From JAKJGA01 sp029554345 (GTDB lineage: Bacteria > Spirochaetota > UBA4802 > JAFGJZ01), in contig DAOPBR010000023.1 in assembly GCA_035395685.1 (NCBI GenBank), forward strand, positions 1-43,224: 43,224 bases of DNA, written 5' to 3'. Position 1 is the first letter of the stretch; each line of letters opens with the position of its first letter. Positions 17,526-26,672 of this stretch are shown here, in pieces. Both the position numbers and the translations under genes were made by a program. The notes under the pieces are model-generated. The model had not been told where the DNA came from. It worked only from the letters and a program-made list of their open reading frames with translations, and did not search any database.

Positions 17526-19087
17526 AGAAACTTCCTCCTGATCTTGTTTAAAAATAGAGACAGATAATGAATCTCTTTTATCCTGAGAACAAACGCCGCT
17601 CCAAGATAGACAGCAGCTCCAGTCGAAATAAGCACAAACAGCCAGAACACCTTCATCAAAAATCCGCACTCACTCCAGTCAATCTTTGACTGAATTATAT
17701 ACAGTATAATACCGAATAAAACCGAAGCAAGAAAAGATTTAACAAATGAAATGAAAACCGGTTTAAGCATACCCTTGCCGAATTTTCTCCGCATAAAAAG
17801 AAACGCTGTGAATATCTGGGCAAAAGCCGCAATACTCACTGCAAGAGTAAGCCCCGCATGACGGAGATCCGTCTTTATCAGAAGGTATCCCGCACCGGCA
17901 TTTACAACAAGAGAAATGAATGAAGTAAAAACCGGTATCCTGGTATTTTTTACTGCATAAAATACAGGCATGGTAACGCGCACAAGAGCAATAGCCGAAA
18001 GTCCGATTGCAGCGTAAAAAAGAGCCTGTGAAGTCAGAATTGAATCATTATGCGTAAAATTATTTCTTTCAAAAAAAGTCGAGACTATCGGAAGAGAGCA
18101 GCTCATAAGAAAAGCTGAAGCCGGAAGCGCAAAAAAAAGCGACGCACCCGCAGCACCCGAATATATGGATTTCATGCCTTCAACGTCATTCTTAGCGGAT
18201 TTCGCACTCATTTCAGGAAGAATAACATTTGCAATCGATACCACGAAAATGCCGAGAACAATTTCCGTAAGACGGTCGGAGTAATAGATACTGCTCACCG
18301 CACCCTTGAAAATTGTCGTGGCAAATGCGGTATTTACGAGAATATTTATCTGATAAATCGCAATCCCAAGAAGCGCGGGAGTCATCATCCTGAAAATCCG
18401 CCTGATTCCCGGATCTTTAAAGTCAGGAAGGAAGCTGAAGCGGAAACCGCTGCGCCTCATATAAGGCAATTGGAGAAGAAGCTGCATTATTCCGCCGAAC
18501 AAAACACCGAATGCGAGCCCCATTACTTTTTGCTCAAAAAAAGATGAAAAAACAACCGCACCGCAGATTATTCCGACATTAAGCAAAACAGGAGAAAATG
18601 CCGGAGCAAAAAAATGTTTATTGGAATTCAAATAACCCATGCAGAAAGATACAATTCCCACCAGAAAAAGATAGGGAAACATAAGCCTGTTCAGCAAAAC
18701 GGTCAGGGAAAGAAGAGAATCATCAGTAAAACCGTAGGCGAAAAGATTGACGATCTGCGGCGAAAAAATTATTCCAAGCGAAACGACCGCGAAAAGTATC
18801 AGTATAAGAACCGAAACAGTCTTGCGGGCGAGAATTTCCGATTCATCTTTGGTTTTATTATGAAGATAATCCGTATATACCGGGATAAAGGAAATCGTAA
18901 GAGCTCCTTCTGCAACCAATCGTCTGAAAAGATTCGGTATACGAAAAGCTACATAGAAAGCGTCGCTTACATCATTCATGCCGAAAATACTGCTGATCAG
19001 AATGTCGCGCACAAAACCGAATATTCTGCTTATAAATGTAGAACCGGCAACAACACCGGTAGATCTGATTACTTTTTTTCTGTCCAT
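17522..19087 (-). CDS. murJ: Lipid II flippase MurJ (MviN)
   Basis: A 521-aa polytopic inner-membrane protein with about 14 helices and the family N-terminus GSTFISRIFGFVRDILISSIFG, followed by SDAFYVAFRIPNLFRRLVAEGALTISFIPVY. It flips lipid II for peptidoglycan synthesis. Key early arginines (SRIFGFVRD, FRIPNLFRR) are kept. It forms an operon with apt through a 4-bp overlap, and is divergent from the gene at 19203. Confidence 0.95.
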   Translation of the reverse strand: MDRKKVIRSTGVVAGSTFISRIFGFVRDILISSIFGMNDVSDAFYVAFRIPNLFRRLVAEGALTISFIPVYTDYLHNKTKDESEILARKTVSVLILILFAVVSLGIIFSPQIVNLFAYGFTDDSLLSLTVLLNRLMFPYLFLVGIVSFCMGYLNSNKHFFAPAFSPVLLNVGIICGAVVFSSFFEQKVMGLAFGVLFGGIMQLLLQLPYMRRSGFRFSFLPDFKDPGIRRIFRMMTPALLGIAIYQINILVNTAFATTIFKGAVSSIYYSDRLTEIVLGIFVVSIANVILPEMSAKSAKNDVEGMKSIYSGAAGASLFFALPASAFLMSCSLPIVSTFFERNNFTHNDSILTSQALFYAAIGLSAIALVRVTMPVFYAVKNTRIPVFTSFISLVVNAGAGYLLIKTDLRHAGLTLAVSIAAFAQIFTAFLFMRRKFGKGMLKPVFISFVKSFLASVLFGIILYIIQSKIDWSECGFLMKVFWLFVLISTGAAVYLGAAFVLRIKEIHYLSLFLNKIRRKFL

Positions 19088-19155
19088 GAACTTAAAATTT
19101 CACCAAAAGCGATTCAGTCAAGGTATATTCTTTTTAATGCCACATTGATTTTTTA

Positions 19156-19185
19156 TTGACTTCAAAAGGCAATTAAAGCTAATAA
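19156..19185 (+). promoter_or_regulatory. Promoter for the 206-aa membrane protein gene
   Basis: TTGACT (19156-19161) and TAATAA (19180-19185) are separated by 18 nt, with GGGGGAG (19194-19200) before the ATG at 19203. Confidence 0.6.
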
Positions 19186-19202
19186 AACTCTCGGGGGAGA
19201 AT

Positions 19203-19823
19203 ATGGATTACAGACTTGTCAGACAGTATGCCAATAATTCAATAGACAATTTTTTCAATTTTTTCTATAAAATAGCTGACTTTTTCACGGTTATGATCGA
19301 CTGCTTCTGGGCTTTTTATGACATCTGGTACTGCTTTGTAATGGTTTTCGTTAATTTCTTTTCATACTTATATTTCATGTTTCTTTTTATCGTCGATAAA
19401 GCCACTTTTTCAAGATCTTCACTTTTCTGGAGAAAGACTTTCGACGACTCCGGTGTCCGTAAAATAACCGCAGCTTATTCACGCGAGCACTACAATCCTG
19501 TTCCGGGAATGTACGGTAAGGCGGCTGATTCTGCAGCGAGAACAATCAGCGCAGTAACTAATGCCGTATCGGCACCGAAAATTTCATCACCTGTTTCTGC
19601 AATAAAACGTCCGGAAGGAGCGAGAAAAAACTTTTTCAAGGAATTTGCTGAAGGCTTTGTAAACTTCATGAGCAAGCTTTTCAAAAAATTCCGCGAATTC
19701 GGAGAATGGTTCAAGAAAACTATTCTTTCGAAACTCAGCCCGGTTCGCGAAGAAGAACCACAGGGAAGAAAATCCCTGGTCGACAGCTACATGAAAGAAT
19801 ATCAGAAATCAAAACGAAGATAA
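19203..19823 (+). CDS. Aromatic-rich membrane protein of unknown function
   Basis: A 206-aa protein that I do not recognise. Residues about 14-70 are extremely rich in Phe, Tyr and Trp (NFFNFFYKIADFF, CFWAFYDIWYCFVM, FVNFFSYLYFMFLF) and form two likely membrane helices. The remainder is soluble: an Ala/Ser linker (100-135) and a basic amphipathic helix region (KNFFKEFAEGFVNFMSKLFKKFREFGEWFKK), ending in a basic tail KSLVDSYMKEYQKSKRR. There is no signal peptide. Promoter and Shine-Dalgarno are strong. It is divergent from murJ; no partner is obvious. Confidence 0.75.
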   Translation: MDYRLVRQYANNSIDNFFNFFYKIADFFTVMIDCFWAFYDIWYCFVMVFVNFFSYLYFMFLFIVDKATFSRSSLFWRKTFDDSGVRKITAAYSREHYNPVPGMYGKAADSAARTISAVTNAVSAPKISSPVSAIKRPEGARKNFFKEFAEGFVNFMSKLFKKFREFGEWFKKTILSKLSPVREEEPQGRKSLVDSYMKEYQKSKRR

Positions 19824-19845
19824 ATCTCCATCCGGAGAAGTTCAT

Positions 19846-19876
19846 ACACGCATACGAATAATATTCTTATGCGTGT
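19846..19876. terminator. Hairpin between convergent genes
   Basis: ACACGCATA (19846-19854) pairs with TATGCGTGT (19868-19876), with an inner GAATA-A-TATTC. It lies between the 206-aa gene and the convergent kinase gene. There is no long T run, so termination activity is uncertain. Confidence 0.4.
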
Positions 19877-19915
19877 AATATAATCATACTTACAATTTCA
19901 AAAAATTTCAGCTCA

Positions 19916-21727
19916 TCATTTAGTATTCAAAACTTTTTTAATAATATCAGTTAACTGATTTTTTCTATAAGGTTTTGGGAGAAATCCGTCTGCATCTTTG
20001 GGCACTTGTCCTTCCTGAGAAAAACCGGAAGTCATAATGATTTTCGCTGATGGATCAATCTCTTTTATTTTCTCAAAGACAGTCAGACCGCTCATTTCAG
20101 GCATTACCATATCAAGTAATACCATCTTTATCTCATCTTTTTGTCTTCTTAACAATTCAAGCCCTTCAATTCCGTTTGATGCCGAAACAACTGCAAAGCC
20201 AATATCTTGAATCATTAGCCTGGCAGTAGTCCTCAATATGTCATCATCTTCGATAACTAGAATTTTCCCCGGCTCAGAAAAAGCAAACTCTACTGCATCG
20301 GCGAAATTATATATACCGTAATTTTTAGGCCCGGAATACAAAGGAAGATAAATGGTAAACACAGATCCGTTTCCGTTACTGCTTTTAAGTGTTATAGCGC
20401 CATGGTGACTGAGAACAGTTCCGTATACTGCTGAAAGACCCAACCCGGTTCCCTTTCCGTCGTGTTTTGTTGTAAAAAAAGGTTCAAATATCCTGTCCTG
20501 AATCTCCTCCGGAATGCCTGATCCGCTGTCCATTGTAGCAATGCTGACATAATCACCCGGTGTCAGGGATAATTTATTCTCGTAACAAAACCCGGCATCC
20601 AGATACACTTTCCGCATTGTAACACGGATTTTTCCGGATCCGCTGATTGAGTCTCTTGCATTTATCAGCAAATTAAGAAAAGCATTCTGAAGCTGACCGG
20701 GATCTCCTATAACTTCAAGGGGCTCCGGCGATATCTCGCGTTCAATCACTATCTGCCGGTCAATTGTATGTTCGGCAATAGATATCGTCGTATTAATAAT
20801 ATCCTGTATAACTACCGGTGTAGAAAGTATTTTTCCTTTTCGGCTGAAAGCAAGCAGGTTCTTGGTAAGATCTGCTGCACGGGATGATGATTTCAATATG
20901 AGATCAATAATCTCTCTCTGATCATCATTCAAACTGCCGCCTTCCATCAGAACATCAGCGGCTCCGATTACACCTCCAAGCATATTGTTAAGATCATGTG
21001 CAACTCCTCCTGCAAGCTGTCCGATAGCTTCCATCTTGTGAATATGATTTAATTGAGCACTCATAGATTCATACTCGCTCATATCCCTGTAAATTCCGAC
21101 TGTTCCTATGATAGAGGAGTCTTCCCCTTTGATAACCGTCGTATTGTCACTGACCGGTATTGTTTGTCCGCCTTTACTTTTTAGAAGATATTTTCCCTGT
21201 GCTGAAACTGACACTTTGCCATTGATGATATCTCTTACAGGATGATAATCGACGTCTTTCTTGGTAATCCGGTCTACATAACGGATCATATCCTGTACAT
21301 TCCGGCCGATAGATTCATTCAAATTAAAACCAGTTAACTTTTCCATCGCGTAATTTAAATGTGTTATCCGGCCTTCGTTATCAGTTGTTATTACACCATC
21401 AGCGATTGAATTAACCGTAACCCTCAGCCACGTCTCCTTTTCTTTTAAATCAAGAAGAACCGTATAATTATTCCAATTATTTATAAAAAAAAGAAATATC
21501 AGAGTGAAGAGTATCTCATTGATATCCTCAAGAGGATCAAAGAAATCAGATATATCCGAGTGTTCCAGGATATTTGAAAATGAAACGAGCATATAAAAAA
21601 TAACTATCATCGAAAGCGGAATAATTACATTTAAAGGAATGTTTCTCTTTCTGATGCGCACTGCCAAAACAACAATGGTCACGGACAAAATAAGCGTAGA
21701 AAGTATACTGGCTGTTAACTCTATCAC
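19916..21727 (-). CDS. Hybrid sensor histidine kinase/response regulator with PAS domain
   Basis: A 603-aa protein: three membrane segments (about 3-23, 31-54, 70-86), a PAS domain (about 98-218; DGVITTDNEGRITHLNYAMEKLTGF), an HisKA region with His244 (GGVAHDLNNMLGG), a HATPase_c domain (NLLINARDS, DSGSGIPEE, GKGTGLGLSAVYG), and a C-terminal receiver (about 487-603) with acidic pocket EDDD and phospho-acceptor Asp539 (VLLDMVMPEMSG). No dedicated DNA-binding output is nearby, so phosphate probably flows through an Hpt protein (one is at 4658). It overlaps the upstream 104-aa gene by 4 bp. Confidence 0.9.
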   Translation of the reverse strand: MIELTASILSTLILSVTIVVLAVRIRKRNIPLNVIIPLSMIVIFYMLVSFSNILEHSDISDFFDPLEDINEILFTLIFLFFINNWNNYTVLLDLKEKETWLRVTVNSIADGVITTDNEGRITHLNYAMEKLTGFNLNESIGRNVQDMIRYVDRITKKDVDYHPVRDIINGKVSVSAQGKYLLKSKGGQTIPVSDNTTVIKGEDSSIIGTVGIYRDMSEYESMSAQLNHIHKMEAIGQLAGGVAHDLNNMLGGVIGAADVLMEGGSLNDDQREIIDLILKSSSRAADLTKNLLAFSRKGKILSTPVVIQDIINTTISIAEHTIDRQIVIEREISPEPLEVIGDPGQLQNAFLNLLINARDSISGSGKIRVTMRKVYLDAGFCYENKLSLTPGDYVSIATMDSGSGIPEEIQDRIFEPFFTTKHDGKGTGLGLSAVYGTVLSHHGAITLKSSNGNGSVFTIYLPLYSGPKNYGIYNFADAVEFAFSEPGKILVIEDDDILRTTARLMIQDIGFAVVSASNGIEGLELLRRQKDEIKMVLLDMVMPEMSGLTVFEKIKEIDPSAKIIMTSGFSQEGQVPKDADGFLPKPYRKNQLTDIIKKVLNTK

Positions 21728-22038
21728 AGTCTTTGCCGTCTCCTCTCTTTTTCATCAGAGAGAGCTCCGTCTTTTAATGCATCTTTTCCGGTAAACTTCA
21801 CAACGCCTGCAAGCAGAAAAAATGCTCCAATTGTAATGCTTATATGCTCCAAAGCGTTGAAGATTTCAGAGAAATTGTACTCTTCTGCAACAGTAAATAT
21901 ATTAGAAAAAAGAATAGCTGTATATGCTAATATAAAATAATTTTTTCCTTTAATCTTAGATCGGATTATAAGATTCCAGAATAGCGGATATCCTATAGCA
22001 AAAACTATCATTACGAAAATCTCTGTGGAAATCGGCAT
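21724..22038 (-). CDS. Small membrane protein resembling the kinase sensory domain
   Basis: A 104-aa protein with three hydrophobic helices (about 8-26, 34-50, 67-83) and a charged tail (KDGALSDEKERRRQRL). FSNIFTVAEEYNFSEIFNALEHISI resembles FSNILEHSDISDFFDPLEDINEIL in the downstream kinase (about residues 50-73), with the same helix order. The two genes overlap by 4 bp (ATGA). It is probably a duplicated sensory module that pairs with the kinase. No known family was recognised. Confidence 0.7.
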   Translation of the reverse strand: MPISTEIFVMIVFAIGYPLFWNLIIRSKIKGKNYFILAYTAILFSNIFTVAEEYNFSEIFNALEHISITIGAFFLLAGVVKFTGKDALKDGALSDEKERRRQRL

Positions 22039-22192
22039 ATCCGCACCAGCCAGGAGAAAATTTCATCCATGCATAAAAGCTAGTGATAAGAATAACATCA
22101 TTTTAGGCAGTCAGTCAAATTATTTTTTCAGAAGATTCTATTACTTACGATTTCAAGAAGTCAGGCTTATACAGCATCTGAACTTTTATATT

Positions 22193-22891
22193 TTATAAAA
22201 TGAGCAGAATTTCATCAAATTCCTTTATCCTGAACGCACAACTGTCATTACTTCCAAGACTGTTTTGCGAAAACCACAGAGCTTGCATTCCAATTTCCTG
22301 CGCGGGCATTATATCCATTTCCAGTCTGTCACCGACCATCAAACTTTCATTTTCCATTGATCCGCTTTTTATTAATGCTGTCCGAAATATCTCATGGCTG
22401 GGTTTTCTTATTCCAATATCATAACTATAAAATTCATAATCAATTAATTCAGACAAATTCAGATACTTTAATGTCACACTATGACATTGACCAGGAACAG
22501 TTGAATTTGAGATTATACCTGTTTTTATGCCTCTTGATTTTATTTCACTTAAAACCTCTCTTATTCCATGCATCGCGACTGCAAAACGGGCACACGGCTC
22601 ATGAAACGCAAGAATCAGTTCCATAAAGATATTGGAATTTTCTTGAATTGCATCAGGCATAAAATGCATCATATCAAATTCCTTTTTACTTTCATTTCGT
22701 TTAGTCAAAACGTTTATCCATGGATAATAAAAAGTATTTAACAATTTATCGAATTCAATTCCAATTTCGTATTCTTTCAGTTTTCCATGCATCTGAAAAA
22801 GTCCAAGAAAATCCTTTTCTTCGTCTGTCAAATTTCCCGAATGATAATCAACAATAGTATTACCAAGATCGAAAAAAACTGTTTTTATCAT
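22193..22891 (-). CDS. HAD superfamily hydrolase
   Basis: A 232-aa HAD phosphatase-like protein: motif I FFDLGNTIVD (nucleophile Asp8; the usual second Asp is Gly10), motif II TGIISNST, the lysine region GIRKPSHEIF and motif IV MVGDRLEMDIMPA. The cap domain is helical (subfamily I). Gly in place of the acid/base Asp is common among FDLGNT members and may alter activity. GGAG lies before the ATG. The substrate is unknown. Confidence 0.85.
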   Translation of the reverse strand: MIKTVFFDLGNTIVDYHSGNLTDEEKDFLGLFQMHGKLKEYEIGIEFDKLLNTFYYPWINVLTKRNESKKEFDMMHFMPDAIQENSNIFMELILAFHEPCARFAVAMHGIREVLSEIKSRGIKTGIISNSTVPGQCHSVTLKYLNLSELIDYEFYSYDIGIRKPSHEIFRTALIKSGSMENESLMVGDRLEMDIMPAQEIGMQALWFSQNSLGSNDSCAFRIKEFDEILLIL

Positions 22892-22979
22892 TTTTTTGTC
22901 TCCAGAGAGAGGTATCGCCTATTCAATTAGTCCCAAACGCAGGGCTGATGCGGAGTCCTGGAGCGCCGCAGCTTATAAC

Positions 22980-24692
22980 CTAGGCAGTTGTTTTTTCTGA
23001 AAGTGCAACCATTTCTGCGGCATGTTTACGCGAAAGTTCAGTAACTTCCTTACCTGCAAGCATTCGCGCGACTTCTGTGATCTTTTCGTCTCTTGAAAGA
23101 TTTTTTATATGAGTGAAGGTTCTGTCTCCTGACTTCTCCTTGCTGACGCTGAAATGATTATCGGACATCGCCGCTATCTGCGGAAGGTGCGTTATTACAA
23201 GAACCTGTCTTTCTTTAGCAAGAACCTTAAGTTTCTGTCCGACTATTTCAGCGGTTTTTCCGCTGATTCCGGCATCGACTTCATCAAAAATCAGTGTTTC
23301 AACTATGTCGTTTGAAAGAAGAACGGTCTTAAGAGCAAGCATTATTCGGCTCATCTCTCCGCCGCTTGCGGCTTTCTTCAATTGCTGTAGCGATTCGCCG
23401 CTGTTTGCCGAAAGAAGAAATTCTATTTTATCTAATCCGTGAGGATAGAGCATGTATACATTGTTATTCATTTCAATTTCGCCGGACGGATTAATTTCCT
23501 GTTTGATTGAAATTTTAAACTCGGTTCCCTGCATATTAAGATCTGAAAGCTCCTTCATCACAAGACTTTCAAGTCTTTGCGCGGCAGCGGTGCGCTTTTC
23601 CGAAAGTTCAAGAGCTTTAACCTTAGTAAGCTGAACCTTCTTACGGTATTCATCTGTAAGCTTTTCTCTCATTTCATCGGATGAGTTTATTGAATTGAGT
23701 TCGTTCCTGCTTGTTTCAGCAAACTGAAGCACGTCATTAATCGTGTTTCCGTATTTCTTCTTCATCATCTGAACCAGAGAAAGTCTTTCTTCAACTTCGT
23801 TTATACGCGATTCTGAAAAGTTGAGCTTCTCCTGATAATCCCTGAAAAATACGGATGAATCCTCGAGTGAATAAAGAGCCGATCTGACCGAATCAAGATT
23901 AGCCGCGATATTTGCGTCTATCTCAGCGACAGAAGAAAGCGACTGCTCAATTTTCTTTAATCTGGCGATTACACCGCCGTCTCCGCGCAGATTTTCGTTT
24001 GCGGCATTTATCTGTGAAAATATTTTTTCAGAGTTTGAAAGAATGGTTTCTTCTTCCTTGAGTGCTTCGTCTTCATTTAAAACTAGACGCGCTTTTTCAA
24101 TTTCATCAATTGCAAAAGAAAGATATTCGACCCTGCGTTTTTTTTCCGCTTCATTCATCTCTGTCGATTTTATTTTTTCTTTAATCTGAAAAAGATCATT
24201 ATAACATTCGCCGACTTCACCGACCAATGATTCTAGTCCGGCAAACCGGTCAAGAATCTCGCGGTGCTTGGCGACTTTTGAAATATTCTGATGCTCATTC
24301 TGTCCGTGTATATCGATCAAACTCTCGCCAATTTCAAGAAGCTTTGAAACCGGAATCTGAAGAGAGTTTGCGAAAGACCTTCCTTTTCCGCTCGAATAAA
24401 GCTCACGGCGGAGAACGAGAGTATCATCATCGCAGTCGATTCCGGCATCATCAAGAACAGACTTAATGTTCGGAATTCCGCCGATATCGAAATCGCCTTC
24501 AATTGTTGCGCGTTCGAATCCGGTTCTGATGACATCAGTAGTCATTTTATCTCCGAGAACCGCTGAAATAGCATCTATTAATATTGATTTACCTGCTCCG
24601 GTTTCACCCGTCAGCACATTCAATCCGTTTTTAAAATCAATTTCAAGGTCTTCAATGAGAACAAAATTCTTTATTCTAAGTCTATTCAGCAT
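22980..24692 (-). CDS. recN: DNA repair protein RecN
   Basis: A 570-aa SMC-like ATPase for double-strand break repair: N-terminal MLNRLRIKNFVLIEDLEIDF, Walker A GETGAGKS (29-36), a central coiled coil (about 150-380), then the ABC signature AASGGEMSRIMLAL, Walker B TLIFDEVDAGISG and the D-loop/H-loop region VLVITHLPQIAA. Full family length; the stop codon is TAG. The upstream lipoprotein gene is 84 bp away and could be co-transcribed. Confidence 0.95.
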   Translation of the reverse strand: MLNRLRIKNFVLIEDLEIDFKNGLNVLTGETGAGKSILIDAISAVLGDKMTTDVIRTGFERATIEGDFDIGGIPNIKSVLDDAGIDCDDDTLVLRRELYSSGKGRSFANSLQIPVSKLLEIGESLIDIHGQNEHQNISKVAKHREILDRFAGLESLVGEVGECYNDLFQIKEKIKSTEMNEAEKKRRVEYLSFAIDEIEKARLVLNEDEALKEEETILSNSEKIFSQINAANENLRGDGGVIARLKKIEQSLSSVAEIDANIAANLDSVRSALYSLEDSSVFFRDYQEKLNFSESRINEVEERLSLVQMMKKKYGNTINDVLQFAETSRNELNSINSSDEMREKLTDEYRKKVQLTKVKALELSEKRTAAAQRLESLVMKELSDLNMQGTEFKISIKQEINPSGEIEMNNNVYMLYPHGLDKIEFLLSANSGESLQQLKKAASGGEMSRIMLALKTVLLSNDIVETLIFDEVDAGISGKTAEIVGQKLKVLAKERQVLVITHLPQIAAMSDNHFSVSKEKSGDRTFTHIKNLSRDEKITEVARMLAGKEVTELSRKHAAEMVALSEKTTA

Positions 24693-24776
24693 AATTCCCC
24701 GCGCAAACTCTGCAAAAGCTCCTAACTATAAAACGTAAACAAATTTCTTTTTTCATCAATTTCTTGAAATAATTCT

Positions 24777-25313
24777 TCATTTTGAAGATTTTGTTTCAGC
24801 TGCTGATGCCTTTTTGAAAGTAGCGCGGACTTTTTTGAACTCTTCAAGAAATCCGTCAAACTTTGACTGCAATGAATAGAAAATAACCTGAACAAAATGT
24901 TTGTCCGACTCGACAAAGGTTATAAAGTAACGGACTTTTATTCCGTCAACGGAACCCGATAGAATTATTGATTTTGCCTTCATCCCGTCGAGAGCAAGTT
25001 CATCATGATTTTCATAGGTCATGTTGGTAACTGTAGAATTCATATTCTTTTTGATAAGCTCGGCATAACCGTCAACATTTTTGATATTATCAAAGTCTTC
25101 TTTAGCCTCGACAAAAACCATGACATATTTTCCGGAAAGATTGCTCCCTGCCTGAATGTCGGCTTCATCATTAAGATCGTTCATAACAGACCAAGAACCC
25201 GGAGCGCTTATCTGAAAATTATTGCCTTCATCTTTTAAAACCTTTTCTTTTCCAAGATCAAAACAACCGCCCAAAAACACTGCTACTGCAGTAATAAATA
25301 TTATTTTACGCAT
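24777..25313 (-). CDS. Lipoprotein of unknown function
   Basis: A 178-aa lipoprotein: signal MRKIIFITAVAVFLGGC (lipobox LGGC, Cys17), then a compact alpha/beta body (NFQISAPGSWSVMNDLND, YVMVFVEAKEDF, YFITFVESDKHFVQVIFYS) resembling the PsbP/DUF1795-like fold used by small periplasmic proteins. That assignment is by appearance only. It ends in KKASAAETKSSK. AGAGGA precedes the ATG. It lies upstream of recN on the same strand. Confidence 0.75.
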   Translation of the reverse strand: MRKIIFITAVAVFLGGCFDLGKEKVLKDEGNNFQISAPGSWSVMNDLNDEADIQAGSNLSGKYVMVFVEAKEDFDNIKNVDGYAELIKKNMNSTVTNMTYENHDELALDGMKAKSIILSGSVDGIKVRYFITFVESDKHFVQVIFYSLQSKFDGFLEEFKKVRATFKKASAAETKSSK

Positions 25314-25432
25314 ATTAATCCTCTAATATTTTTTAGTAACCAAAACAGACATATTCTGACCTTTCTCCCGGAGAAAACAACTACAAAACAGTTTTTATTT
25401 AAAGTTTTTGACAGTCAAGCAAAGCATTAAAA

Positions 25433-25462
25433 GAAATGCTGTTTGAATTCAAACAGCATTTC
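25433..25462 (-). terminator. Perfect 30-bp palindrome, likely terminator of the AraC/DUF6506 operon
   Basis: The arms GAAATGCTGTTTGAA and TTCAAACAGCATTTC are exact complements with no loop; on the minus strand the stem is followed by TTTTAA. It lies 57 nt downstream of the DUF6506 gene. It contains an EcoRI-type GAATTC centre. An operator role is an alternative. Confidence 0.6.
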
Positions 25463-25518
25463 CGGAATAATATCCTGCATCAAATAACGCGCACGATTCG
25501 CTGTCATGCTCACTTTAA

Positions 25519-25821
25519 TTATAACCCGACAGCATCTCCGCTTTTATTTCCGAATGCCGGATGAACATCAAAACGTACTACTCCGACAAGTACGCCGCTT
25601 CCCACAGCATCCGAAATCATCGAAACCCCTTTATTTCCAAAACCCGCACAAAGTTCAATTACAGAAACACCTTCAGCCGCATATTTTTTTGCGATTTCAA
25701 CAGCTTCTTCGTATGATGAAGAACCCGCGATATGAAGAATGTTTCCGCTGAATTCTACTTTAGACCTGCACTTTGAAGCTTCCTTGTCAGGAGCGGCGAA
25801 AAGAAATAAAAACTGATTCAT
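25519..25821 (-). CDS. DUF6506 family protein
   Basis: A 100-aa protein matching the DUF6506 pattern I recall: FLFLFAAPDKEASKCR, YEEAVEIAKKYAAEGVSVIELCAGFGNKGV and VGVVRFDVHPAFGNKSGD. The biochemical function is unknown to me. GAGGAGG lies just before the ATG. It follows the AraC regulator by 22 bp and probably shares its transcript. Confidence 0.75.
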   Translation of the reverse strand: MNQFLFLFAAPDKEASKCRSKVEFSGNILHIAGSSSYEEAVEIAKKYAAEGVSVIELCAGFGNKGVSMISDAVGSGVLVGVVRFDVHPAFGNKSGDAVGL

Positions 25822-25843
25822 AAATCCTCCTCATGATTTATTA

Positions 25844-26662
25844 TCAGAGAAGTTTTACCCCGGCAGAACGGCTTGTATTGTAAAAATGCGACATGAAGCG
25901 CTTATCGGTTAGAAACTCACCGGGAGTCTTTCCGGTGTAATACCGGAAATCACGGATGAAATGCGACTGATCATAATAACCGCCGTCATAAACTGCCGGA
26001 AGATATGATTTACTATGAGTCAGAAGCAGTGAACGGAGCACCTTCTGAAAACGCGCAGTTCTATGAAAATATTTCGGCGGGACGCCTACTGCGGAATTTA
26101 CCAGTCTTTCAATCTGCCTGAAACTCAAAGAGCAATTTACGCAATAATCCGAAAGCGAGAAATTCTCATTCGCATAATATATGCATGAAATAAATTCATC
26201 CAGCCATTCGTCTTTCTTTTTGTAAATGGAGAGAAGCATCATCAGATTTTTTTGTATTGCGTCAATGCGGTCTTCTATTCTTTCAGACGAGAAAACATCA
26301 TCAGCGAACTTATTGCCGAATGAATCCCACAATTCTTCTCCTGAAAAAATATTATCAGTCAGTTCAGAAATATTCATCGGAATAAAATGCCTAAATGCGG
26401 AAGAACGGAAACGCACTGCTATAAATGATATCTTTGAATCACACGAAAGTTTAATACCGGAATAACGGGTACAGCCCGAATGAAACTTCGGAAGTTTCAG
26501 CTTCGTTTCTTCCGATATCAGACTTGGCGGATTATCATAGAAGAACAATTCACAGCCCGTTCCAGGAAGAATATCAGGCAATTCATCCTCTTCCGTCCAG
26601 CCCCATATTCTGTCAACATAGACAGACAGCGGCGCAACCGGAATAATTGAAAACCGGCTCAT
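25844..26662 (-). CDS. AraC family transcriptional regulator
   Basis: A 272-aa protein. The N-terminal about 110 residues resemble the DUF6597 sensing domain (LSVYVDRIWGWTEEDELPDILPGTGCELFFYD; GIRFRS-like FIAVRFRSSAFRHF). The C-terminal AraC DNA-binding domain has two HTH motifs (LSDYCVNCSLSFRQIERLVNSAVGVPPKYFHRTARFQ and YDGGYYDQSHFIRDFRYYTGKTPGEF). It likely controls its own small operon with the DUF6506 gene and perhaps the acyltransferase 10 bp upstream. Confidence 0.85.
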   Translation of the reverse strand: MSRFSIIPVAPLSVYVDRIWGWTEEDELPDILPGTGCELFFYDNPPSLISEETKLKLPKFHSGCTRYSGIKLSCDSKISFIAVRFRSSAFRHFIPMNISELTDNIFSGEELWDSFGNKFADDVFSSERIEDRIDAIQKNLMMLLSIYKKKDEWLDEFISCIYYANENFSLSDYCVNCSLSFRQIERLVNSAVGVPPKYFHRTARFQKVLRSLLLTHSKSYLPAVYDGGYYDQSHFIRDFRYYTGKTPGEFLTDKRFMSHFYNTSRSAGVKLL

Positions 26663-26672
26663 CGACTATACC

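Noticed and set aside
17526..17669. N-terminal extension of apt
   Set aside because: The extension lies in the murJ coding region and is not APRT-like; the GTG at 17525 with AGGAGG explains the start.
18614..19159. 181-aa plus-strand ORF antisense to murJ
   Set aside because: Shadow of murJ: lysine/arginine-rich antisense reading with no expression signals.
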